A stretch of 64,000 nt of DNA, taken from Symsagittifera roscoffensis. Taxonomy: Eukaryota; Xenacoelomorpha; Acoela; Convolutidae. The notes under the pieces are model-generated. The model was not told where the DNA came from, made no database searches, and saw nothing but the letters and a program-made list of their open reading frames with translations. The translations under genes and the position numbers were made by a program. The stretch lies in assembly GCF_963678635.1 (NCBI RefSeq), contig NC_087067.1, positions 55,302,456-55,366,455 on the forward strand, in the 5' to 3' direction. Of this stretch, positions 11,952-21,076 are shown in pieces. The stretch's first letter is position 1; each line of letters opens with the position of its first letter.

Positions 11952-12739
11952 GCTGCACTCCGGAATTTCATATACAGAGACGAAGCTGAGCTACACATCA
12001 CGTGTGAATCAGGAATGCATTTCTGTTGCACTTCGAAAGAGCAGCTGCTGATCATGTGTGCGTGTTAGTTAGTATAGAATTTGAGAACAAAAAAATTAAC
12101 CATAAATTATATCTAGAAAAAAAGCAGCAACGAAAGCACATTAGAACCAAGAATCGCAATCAGCACATTGAATCACCTCAATCAGTCATTCTAGACTAGG
12201 GGAGCAAATGTGTTCGGAATATTGCGATCACTTTTACAATTAGCAAAGGACAAGGTTCGTGATCATTCCAATGACAATTGCATAATGAAGGTTTCTGTAG
12301 TCATAAATACACGAGAATTTAACAAAAAATCGCACCAGCAAAGTGTAGCTATTTCATCACAGTTTGTTGTTTCAGTTTTTGTTCATCTATACTGTGTTGT
12401 GTATTTTGCTTAATCATCCTCTTTCTCTTCATTATATCCCCCCTTCCTCTGCTCAAATATTTTGTCGTCTCCTCTCTTCTTCCTTTCTCCAGTCTGGCTT
12501 GTCTAGTTTTCCTTGTGGGTCAACAGAAAGTGTCGAGATGGGAGAGAGGACGGTGCTGCCCTATACTAGGCTAGGTCCTGAGGGAATGATGGGGTTGCTG
12601 AGGCTGTATGGTGGGAGATACAACCTAAGTTGTCAGTTCTGTTGAAGGTGAGTGGGGGGCAGTAGGGTGGCGGTGTTGTTGTTGTCCTTGTTGTGTTGAC
12701 TGAGGGAGGTAGGATGGGTGGGTGGGTGGTAGTGTATTG
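11952..12739. other. SIAH 3' flank, probably including its 3' UTR
   Basis: This lies immediately downstream of the SIAH stop codon (minus-strand gene, stop at 12740..12742). The part next to the stop reads as C-rich, low-complexity sequence on the gene's strand. I could not fix a polyadenylation site. Open frames such as 12210..12413 and 12364..12645 (plus) have no recognisable domain. Confidence 0.4.
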
Positions 12740-12917
12740 TTAGCACATGGAGATGGTGACATTGATGCCGAGGTTGCCGTTCTCCGCGAACAGGTTGGCC
12801 ATGTTTGTGTCGAACACGAGGCAGTCGCTGTTGTGTATGGCCGATTGGACCCCCTCGTGTATGGAACGCGGGGTGGCCTCCCAAGCCAATCGTCTCCTGT
12901 TCCCATTAAGCTCCAGT
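12740..12917 (-). CDS. siah1: SIAH coding exon 4 (substrate-binding domain, end)
   Basis: Acceptor TTTTTTTTAG|ACTGGAG. Encodes [20 protein letters not shown] onward to the terminal [12 protein letters not shown] and a TAA stop. Codons are more GC-rich than the surrounding DNA. Confidence 0.93.
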
Positions 12918-15900
12918 CTAAAAAAAAACTCAGGTCACAGCCAAAGAAGAAATGCATTCAACCGACAACTACTTCAACATCATCACAAACAATCAGTTCG
13001 AAAACAAAAATAACTCAAGGAAACCGATAAGAAACTTCAAGTTTTTGAAACTTTTGAATTTCATAATTCAAAAAAATTCATTTTGAGAAGAAACATGATC
13101 AACAAATTGATTTTAATCCACTGGATTTTTTACCTACAAGGCCAGCCCAATTCTCAATGAGAGCATACTTTTTTCTCCAATAGCCAACAGACAGGTGGAA
13201 AAGTGCCAAGGGACTCTAGTCAACCGAAAAAAAAAATTGACTCATTTAAAAACGTTTTCACGTTTGGAATTTCGAAGAAACAAAACATGACTTTGAAGCT
13301 TTTAGAATTTCAAGAATCTTTTATGATAGGCATTTTTGTCATAAAACTAAGCCAATTACAGATCATGGCCAACAGACAATTGGAAGAATCAATGAACGCA
13401 AGTAAGCAGAAAAGAAAAATACCGAATTGCTTTGAAAAAAAACTTTCGAATTTCTAAGAAAACAGATGGGCTTGAATTTCTAGGAATTTCTACAAAAAAT
13501 TTATGATAGACATTTTTGGATAAAACTAAACCAATTACTGGATAAGGTATTTTTTTTATTCAGCTGGGAAACCTGAATAAAAACCGCTTCCCAAACACAA
13601 ACGAGGAAAATGCAAATCAAACAGACAAAACAAAGTGAAATAAGGAAAAGATTAAATACACACCTTGAAAAAATGAATTTGTTGAGACTAGGAATATCAC
13701 GTTTTTACATCTGCTACACGATCTCTTTTGATAATACTACTTTAATAATACTAGCCGCCAATATAGCAGCTAAAGTTTCTATCAAATTGCCGATGTTATG
13801 CAGCGAAATTCGACCAAAAAAATTCAACTGTTTAAATGTTCAGGTTTCGAATATCCGACTTGTTGATTAGGAGTCTCACGTCCTCGCATATGCGCCACGG
13901 TTGCTTAGAAGTAAATTAGTGGCCAAGCTAATGCTGGTTCTAGCTGTTCTAATATTTTAAATCATAAATTGTACTAATACAAAAATGCGTAATTTTCAAA
14001 ATTTTAAAAAGTGGAGTAGGTTTTTAGAAACGCTTATATAGGGAATTAACCGTTTCTTTAAAAGAAAAAACCATTACTTGCTCTTTCAATTGAAAATTTT
14101 GTTTCAGTTTTGGTTGGTTCAAAACGGTCAAAAATTTGACTTTTCCTAAACCCATAGCCTCTGCTTTCCATACCCTGATTTTTAGATTGAAGATTTCCAC
14201 TTATTTAGCTAGTAATTTTCAAAAAAAAGAAAAAGCGGATTAAAAGGAAAAAAGGAAATTTCCAAATTCCATATCAGCTTTTCTACAAAAACAAACAGGG
14301 TAAAACAGATTATGCACAAAAAATCTAACACCATGTTAGTTTAATGAACTGCTTACCTCAGAATCAGGTTTGTTTTAGAAAAAAAAAACTTTCCAAAAAA
14401 CCAGCAAATTTCAAAAAATGGACATTTTCCAAGGCCAATTTTTGTTTGAAAACCCAGGGGACAGCTAAGTGCGCAGGTAGGTTCAAAATTAACTAAAATG
14501 TCAAAATGGGGCTTGTTGAGGCCATATCTTCTTCTTAGATTTTAGGAAATAGCCGCTTGAAAAGGGGAGATCCCACACTTTGTTCGTTTCATTGAAATCT
14601 TCATCTCACATTTGTGCATTTAAAATCTGAGAAAAGATTAAAACTCAAAACAAATAGGCCAAAAATCCCTCTACCGAAACTTTCGAATCGGCCGGTTTTT
14701 CCATTTGTACCATTTTTTTTAAACAGTACAAAAGTATTTGAGAAAAATTGAAATTTCTGCAAAAAGTACCAAAATTTGCTAAAGCGTCGCGAAAAACCAA
14801 CAACAAACCTCATACATTTTCATAATACATGAATTGAACCTGAAAAAAAATCAAAGTCAAATCGCGAAAAAAATAAATGAGCGTAGCAAAAAAAAACTTT
14901 AAATTTCCTCGAAAAAAAAAACAAACACGGCCTTAAAAGTGCCTTCACTTCGTTCATTGAAAATACTCATTGGTGAGTTCCAAAGGATGATCCGGGAAAA
15001 AAATTTACTTTGTGTTGGTAAAAAGTACTTATATTTATGACCGTATATGTGTTGTTACCTGTAGGCGAAGCTTTCGGCCTGTTTCCGGGATCCTATAAGC
15101 TGGACGATTGCGTAGAACTGTTGAATGCCATCGAACTTGTCCTGCTTCTCAAGCACCAGCATGAAGTGGTGTCCGAAGCAGCTTTGCATCATCACCCAGT
15201 CCACCGCACCCGGCAGGTTGATGTCTGTCGCCAGAAACACTATGTCTTCTCCTTAAACACAACACACACACTACACATTTAGTCGTCACATTATATATTC
15301 AACAGGCACAGAGCACGACTATACATGTTTTACACTAAAATGTTCAGTACTTTTACGTCCCATGCAAATATTTTTAGGCATCTGAAACCGCGCGAAACAA
15401 GTATAGTTCCCGATTACACATCACTTGCTCTCCCGAGTGATAGAAGCCGACTTAAGCCTAATGCACATTTCAAGCTAATAAAAACTATCTTTTGACGAAA
15501 TTCACCTTATTGGCTTTCGTTTTTTATTTCAATTTGCACTTTCAATATTGGAGAGCATACTATCAGTTTTAGCAAACTATTATTAATATTATTATTATTA
15601 TGAAAACTTTATAATCTACCTACAAGAGATTAAAGGGGTGAGTACAAATTAATTTCAATTGAACTTATAAAACTCAAACCGCGAAAATCAAGTTTGAGCG
15701 TAAAGACCTTCGTTGATTGGCTTGCAATAATGAACTAGATTTTTTTCGTAAATTGATTCAGCACAATTCGCTGGGCGATCACCTTGATACAATTTACATA
15801 ACAGCGATATGGTTCAAAAGTCCCTTTTTCGAGCATAAGCCAAGATCGAGAAAAATTCAAATTCTGTCCCAAAGCCTTCACAATTATAATCTGAGCTTAT

Positions 15901-17096
15901 CTCTACGATAGGAATGCCAATTTAAGTCGACAAATTTAGGCAAAATCCCAGCAGGTGAACGATATTCAAAATTAATTTTCATGTTCCATTATAAACTAGT
16001 TACTAAACTTAAACCATAAAAAACGCATTACATGAGGGGAGGTTTACTGCAGAAATATCTACTTGTCAACATCAATATTTCTCACTCTGATCTAGAGAAC
16101 AATCATATCAAATGCTAGATCAGTACAAGGGGAGTTCCTATGCCTGAATTTTGTACGCTGAGTTAACTTACTAAAAGGCAACTGCGTGTCTAACAGGGAA
16201 AAAATCTAGTGCTTGATTACAAGACACTTGTTATCGCAATTGCAAGCAAGAAGACGTCAAAAAATCTGAAAACCAACCATTGCCTTTGAAGCGCTATAAG
16301 AAGTAATTAAGCCCTTTTACACACGACAACGACCAAAACTTAACAAATTAGTTTTATGGGTCCTGAATATGTTACATTTTGGCTATGGCTTCAACGACTT
16401 CAGATATTTGACATTCATCTCCGGATGGTATGGTATGGAATGGTAAGTGAACCATTCTGTATGAAAGACCAACCTTGTAAAGTGGTGATTGATTTGTGCG
16501 CTTGTGTCAAATGTGGCATAACTTGGTCAAGAGATCCTTGCCATTTACAGGATGCTCCTGGACAGGGACAAGAATATGGTCTATATTCACAGGTCTCCTC
16601 GTGCTCACTTTTCTCTGTGTGGAGCAAGGTAACCGAACATCCCACACCATTGTACTTGCAGGGAAACATTACGGTGTTGGCCACTTTCTCCATTGCCAGA
16701 TTTCTGATGGACCCTAAGGGTCCTCTGCACGTAGGACAACACTGCAACTTTGGTCGACATGTACTGCATACTAGATGGCCACTTTGACATTGCAATATTG
16801 GAGGTAGCACATAATCGAAACACACAGGACATTCAAATAACTGTGCGAGGTCTGGATTAGGATTATTCAAAGATGATCCCGCTTGAAGAGGATTTGCAGG
16901 CACATGGATGCCAGATGAGTCTCGCTGCATAGACCCACTCAAGAACGGCGAAACTTGAAAACAAAACGTACGATAACAGTGATCGAATCAATAGATTTTA
17001 AATCAATTTTTCGTTCAACTTACCCTGAGAGACGTTATTCATCGGTTTTGGTCCCCGCATAGGATTATTTGCCAGAGGACCAATTTTTTGATCCAT
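12740..17096 (-). CDS. siah1: SIAH-family E3 ubiquitin-protein ligase (four coding exons)
   Basis: RING-type E3 ligase of the seven-in-absentia family, which ubiquitinates substrates bound by its C-terminal TRAF-like domain. Exons on the minus strand: 17096..17024, 16953..16474, 15251..15059 and 12917..12740 including the TAA stop. All junctions are GT-AG and keep frame, giving 307 codons, slightly longer than the usual 282 or so through an N-terminal extension. Visible in order: a C3HC4 RING starting [19 protein letters not shown], a SIAH zinc finger (FPCKYN...GC then ...HEETC...[10 protein letters not shown]...H...H), and a substrate-binding domain containing [18 protein letters not shown] and ending [12 protein letters not shown]. 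Start chosen at the ATG at 17096 ([11 protein letters not shown]), preceded by an in-context TTTCAG that could be a 5'-UTR intron acceptor. Element A lies 38 bp upstream. Confidence 0.96.
12918..15058 (-). other. SIAH intron 3
   Basis: 2141 bp, AT-rich. Contains members of a dispersed repeat at about 13190..13560; no other gene is visible inside. Confidence 0.85.
13190..13560. repeat. Dispersed repeat family, two adjacent members inside SIAH intron 3
   Basis: Two tandem-like stretches (about 13190..13365 and 13370..13560) share CCAACAGACA, TCAATGAACGCAAGTAAGCAG and TTATGATAGnCATTTTTG words with each other and with 6355..6600 and 36870..37000. Confidence 0.5.
15059..15251 (-). CDS. siah1: SIAH coding exon 3 (substrate-binding domain, first part)
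   Basis: Acceptor GTTTAAG|GAGAAG, donor TACAG|GTAACA. Encodes [20 protein letters not shown] through QAESFAY, which continues the family sequence exactly from exon 2. Confidence 0.93.
15252..16473 (-). other. SIAH intron 2
   Basis: 1222 bp AT-rich intron. It contains copy 5 of the 50-bp hairpin-ending repeat (16198..16250). A 64-codon plus-strand open frame at 15717..15911 has no recognisable domain and is not called. Confidence 0.85.
16198..16250 (+). repeat. Dispersed 50-bp hairpin-ending repeat, copy 5
   Basis: AAAAATCTA, a variable stretch, then CACTTGTTATCGCAATTGCAAG. More diverged than the other copies; inside SIAH intron 2. Confidence 0.4.
16474..16953 (-). CDS. siah1: SIAH coding exon 2 (RING and zinc finger)
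   Basis: Acceptor TTTTCAAG|TTTCGCC, donor TTACAAG|GTTGGT. Contains the whole RING finger and the SIAH zinc finger, ending at the family-typical HKSITTLQ. Reading past the donor gives unrelated residues, confirming the splice. Confidence 0.93.
17024..17096 (-). CDS. siah1: SIAH coding exon 1
   Basis: Encodes 24 residues plus one base, ending ...NNVSQ before the donor CAGG|GTAAGT. Phase 1 matches the next exon. Confidence 0.85.
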
Positions 17097-17134
17097 TAAT
17101 TACTGTTCTGAAACTTTCAATGCAATTATACTAA

Positions 17135-18054
17135 TGTGACATTCGACCAGAATGGCCAAAATGCAGTCTCTGCAGAATTCGGTATTTTAGCAGCAAGCCT
17201 TCCGAATTGGCGATTTAGAACGGATAAGGACGTTATTTGAACGATTGGCCAAACGGTGAAGGCTAGAAGATTCTGGAATTCTAAATTTTAAATTTTCGAA
17301 ATGATGACGTAACATTTCTGAGAAATGTTAAAACGGCCATTTTAGCTAAAATAGCAGAAAGAAACAGAACAACTTTTATCTGCGATTACGAACAGTACGA
17401 AATCGAGACTAAAAAACAACAACGAACTACCGAACAGCAGAGGACGTTCCGAGTTGCAACTATTGTGCTGTTACAATAGTTGCAGGGCCGTTGCGAACAA
17501 CGGTGAAGGGTGAAAACCAGCCCTCCGAGTTAGCGTGAACTTGAGGTTAAGGAGCTTGATTCGCCGGATTCAAGAATCCGGAAGGGTCTCGGGACGGGAA
17601 CTTTTATGAACTTGTATTGAATTTTAGCATCCGTCATGTCCTGACTTGAATTTAATTAAGATCTTAATTCGTTTTGACAAGAATGAGGAGCTAGAAGTAG
17701 GGGGGGAAGGGTTGATCCATCTTCGATGGAGATGATGATTTTTATCTACTGAACAAAAACAATAGTAATATGATAAGTAGTAGCCCTGTTTTTAGGAGTG
17801 ACCTCGTGGTCTGGGGATACTGAGACCCAGCCATGAGCTCACTATTTTTGCATGTAATCTAGTTAATTTGGGTGTTTTGACCGAAGCCGAAAGCAGTAAC
17901 GTTTTTGTCGACCCGATGTTAGAGAAGACCACCGAAAAGTACTGGCTTGGTAGAGACGGTGAAAAACATGCAAAGCTTTGTTTAGACGCTAGCCAGTCGT
18001 CTTAAGACTTAGTTTTGTTATCCGTCGATATGTATCTTCCGGGCGAATGTTACA
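17135..18054 (+). repeat. Element A 5' LTR
   Basis: Begins TGTGACATTCG and ends CGAATGTTACA, a near-perfect terminal inverted repeat (10 of 11). Contains a 16-bp perfect palindrome AATTAAGATCTTAATT at 17654..17669 and one hairpin module ending in CCGGAAGGGTC. No confident TATA box or polyadenylation signal was assigned. Confidence 0.95.
17520..17589 (+). repeat. CCCTCCG...CGGAAGGG module inside the 5' LTR
   Basis: Left arm CCCTCCG can pair with the right arm CGGAAGGG (one bulged A). A competing hairpin CCGGATT-CAAG-AATCCGG lies inside. The same sequence is in the 3' LTR, so it would be in R or U5 and in both RNA ends. Confidence 0.55.
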
Positions 18055-18066
18055 TGTATGTTTTTA

Positions 18067-18081
18067 TGGCGCTCCTGGGTG
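18067..18081 (+). promoter_or_regulatory. Primer-binding site of element A
   Basis: TGGCGCTCCTGGGTG begins 12 nt after the 5' LTR. TGG is the complement of a tRNA 3' CCA end. The same 15-mer occurs at the matching place in element B (60323..60337, minus), 11 nt from its LTR, which supports the assignment. The tRNA identity was not determined. Confidence 0.8.
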
Positions 18082-18205
18082 TTATTCTTTTTTAACATCA
18101 TGACCGGCAGAACCGTTAACGAGCATTCCGCGCCGAGCGGATGCTCACATTAACGCCCTTATTAGGCCTAAACCGCCGGGGCGGAAGGGTAGTTCGGAAC
18201 GCGGA

Positions 18206-18275
18206 GGCCTTCCGGATTGCCGTGAATAGTTTTTTAACCTAGTTAAGACCGAAAATTCACGAACCAGGAAGGGTG
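18206..18275 (+). repeat. Leader hairpin module 2
   Basis: Three nested stems can be read directly: outer CCTTCC/GGAAGG, middle CGTGAAT/ATTCACG, apical TTAAC/GTTAA with loop CTA. About 70 nt long. Confidence 0.7.
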
Positions 18276-18819
18276 GGGGGATCGGCCGTCCCCTCGTCCC
18301 CTGAGTGGTTGGTGACCAAAAACACTTAAAGATATAAGTAAAACCAAACAAAAAGTAGTATAGTACCCAAGAAAAACAAAAAACAAAAAAAAAAAAACAG
18401 AAAAAACCAAAAAAAGTAAAAAAGTAAAAAATCAGTAGAAATCATCCCCCCAGACAAGATGTGATTCAACCCCCCCGTTTGTTGTTGATAGATATATTGT
18501 TGTTACAGGCATTTATATCAGTCAGGATCATTACGATCAATTTTGTGGCCCGTTTTTGAGGCTTGTACCGTAGGGTTATTTGAGCATTTAAGCACGTTAA
18601 TGATAAATTGCGCTCAATCCGGAGGGGTCAGCTGATTTGCGCTCAATTCGGAAGGGTCTTGGGTGAAGACCGATCCGGCAAGCAGTACAGGGAACAACAG
18701 GAAGTGGCTCAACAACAACTACAATCGACTGTTGGGTATCGTTAACAAGTTTTGTATCCCTTTTGGTACAAAGAGTAGGATAGTAATCTGTGGGGGGCTC
18801 GACAGTGCTGCACTGTAGT

Positions 18820-18890
18820 GACCCTTCACCGAACTGCGAATATCCGAGTTAAGCACCTTAATTCGGAGATTAAACAAACCCGGAGGGGTA
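18820..18890 (+). repeat. Leader hairpin module 3
   Basis: Outer arms ACCCTTC and GGAGGGGT pair with one G-T wobble. The inner stem CCGAGTTAAG-CAC-CTTAATTCGG is 10 bp with one wobble and a 3-nt loop. Confidence 0.7.
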
Positions 18891-19297
18891 TAGTATTCCT
18901 AGTATTATTATTTATATAGCCTATATTAATAGTCTTATATCGATTTTCAGCCAAAAACAACGAAAACTGACCGGTTTTTAGGGTCAAAATTGCGATATTT
19001 TGATCCCCCCACAAGTCGCGATTTTTGAGATATCGATATTTTTTGAAACGGAAAAAAGCGCTAAGTTAGTGTGTTACATCGTAACTGCACTACTGTAATA
19101 AGTAGAACCGGTTAACTTTAGTTCGGAAGTGGTTGGAACTAGTTTGGTACCAAAAACCAAATTTTCCCATTTTTTGATAGTACAAAGCGCTAAAAAATCA
19201 GAAATTTTTTTGAAATTTTTGAGTTAGGACAGTAAAAATAGTTGTTTGGACAACGTCCACTAGTGAATCCACGAGTTTTAAAACCCGCTACCCGAAA

Positions 19298-19366
19298 GCC
19301 TTCCGGGTTGCAGAGAAATCGAACTGAACGTGTTTGATTTGGTAGATTCACCAATCCGGAGGGGTC
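19298..19366 (+). repeat. Leader hairpin module 4
   Basis: The outer stem CCTTCCGGGTTG with CAATCCGGAGGG is 12 bp including two wobbles. The inner stem AATCGAAC with GTTTGATT is 8 bp with one wobble. Confidence 0.7.
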
Positions 19367-19874
19367 CAGGTAGCATAGTTTTTCGCAAATTTTTTCTACA
19401 AAAACGTTTTAGATCGGGTCTTTTGCATTGAACTAGAAGAGTATAGGCCTCCTGAGCTCGGATCAATAATTTTTAGGTCGAAAGGACCAGATTTGAGGAA
19501 AAAGTTAGGCGGAACCTATAGGAGAGAAAATTTTTGAATTTGGAAAAAAGACGTTTTGGTTAATAATTTTGGAAATACTGGGCATATCGAGTTGATATTG
19601 GTACCAATAGATCAGAAATTAGCTGAGCTTACTGATAGGATCAGAAATTTTTCGGAAAAACGAGAGAAAAAAAATTTTTGAGATTGTTTTTAGCAAATCA
19701 CACAAATCCGGAGGGGTACACCCTTCACGTTTTACAAATTTTTCTGAAAAACCCTTAGACCTCAACCAAAAGTTGATAGCGATTGAACTAAGTAACTTAG
19801 GACAGTTCTAGACGGAAAAGGAGAGCTGAAGGCACAAGACAACCATAATAGAGTCGAAATTAGGTAAGCGATAA

Positions 19875-19934
19875 GACCCTTCACCGTTAGTGTGAATTGT
19901 CAAATAAGTGCCTTAACTTCAATCCGGAGGGGTC
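19875..19934 (+). repeat. Leader hairpin module 5
   Basis: Outer arms GACCCTTC and GGAGGGGTC form an 8-bp stem with one wobble. A shorter inner stem ATTG/CAAT follows. This is the shortest module (60 nt). Confidence 0.65.
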
Positions 19935-20049
19935 TAGGAAAGGACCCTATACCCTTCCCAGTTAATTCAAACAGCATAATAGTAACACAGAACGTATTAG
20001 GAGGGATATAGGTTGAAAAAGGGAAATCTCCTAAAAAACTGCTTTTACA

Positions 20050-20300
20050 AAATCGGAGGGCTCCCAATCCGGAGGGGTCAAAGTTTTTACAAGAGGGGTC
20101 CCAATCCGGAGGGGTCTTATAGTAGCTAATTCGGAGGGGTCCAAATCCGGAGGGGTCTCATATTAACTAACTCGGAGGGGTCCCAATCCGGAGGGGTCTA
20201 GATTCTGACAAATCCGGAAGGGTCCTATTTGTGCCAATCCGGAGGGGTCTAGATTCTGACAAATCCGGAAGGGTCCTATTTGTGCCAATCCCGAGGGGTA
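20050..20300 (+). repeat. Cluster of CCGGAGGGGTC words
   Basis: About a dozen copies of AATCCGGAGGGGTC or close variants (AATTCGGAGGGG, AATCCGGAAGGGTC), mostly right-arm versions of the upstream modules without left arms. Two units of 51 bp repeat in tandem (starting about 20183 and 20234), separated by GATTCTGACA and TATTTGTGCC spacers. Confidence 0.85.
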
Positions 20301-21076
20301 TTATTTTATTAAGGACTTAGGTGAACGAAAGAAAGACTAAAAAGTGAGAAGTATTAAGTTATTAATACACAGGCTAGCTATCAGTGACTGCACTGGTAAC
20401 TTGCCTTTCAAAAAGAACCAGACTAATACAAAACAGATCCGAACTCGGATATTCGCGACACTAAGTCTAAATTAGAAAGAGCGTGACTCATTGGTGTGGA
20501 TTGAAACATAATACGTTTTTGGGAAAAGTGACTGCCCTGAGGATTTTAGTAGGTCTAGCTCGGGCAGTCCGAAGGCAGATAGGTAACACAATACTCGGTG
20601 GGTGCAATAGACGCCCACTTGAGAAAATTACTGCCTTCAAAGTTTTGTCTGTTTGGTGCAGCACCAAGCAGGGAAAGCTTTTTCTTTAAAATACAGGTTC
20701 GACTATTGTACTGCGACCAACTAAGAGTACAAGACACATACGTTTTTTTTATATATACATTCATATTGTGTCAATATATAATTCTTGTTTTTGATTTTAA
20801 ATCAACCTAAACTGTGCTTGATTGGGTAGTGACTACACTATCTTTTAAATTGACTGATAACATCATATTGTGCTAGTTCCCAGATCTTTGGACCGATAAT
20901 CGGCTAGTGTGAATAAATTTTATACAAACTGTACTCTGACAACATACAGAGATTCGTGGTCACTATTTAATAGAATCTGGTGAAATTTATTGTGTTGTGT
21001 CATTATTTTGTTAATAAAACTATAAGGTCTATAGCAATTGAGTCAAGGGTAGGCATAGGAAAGTGACAAATAAAGA

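Larger units (their letters stand above)
18082..21076 (+). other. Element A untranslated leader (3.0 kb)
   Basis: No long ORF. The leader starts with a hairpin GAGCATTCCGC/GCGGATGCTC (18121..18146). An A-rich tract lies at about 18366..18432, four long hairpin modules are spread through 18206..19934, and a dense cluster of CCGGAGGGGTC words sits at 20050..20300. The remaining 0.75 kb before the Gag start is AT-rich with no visible structure. Such a long repeat-bearing leader is unusual for a Gypsy element. Confidence 0.8.

Noticed and set aside
12722-13030. Plus-strand ORFs of 88-102 codons near SIAH exon 4
   Set aside because: They are antisense shadows of the SIAH last exon.
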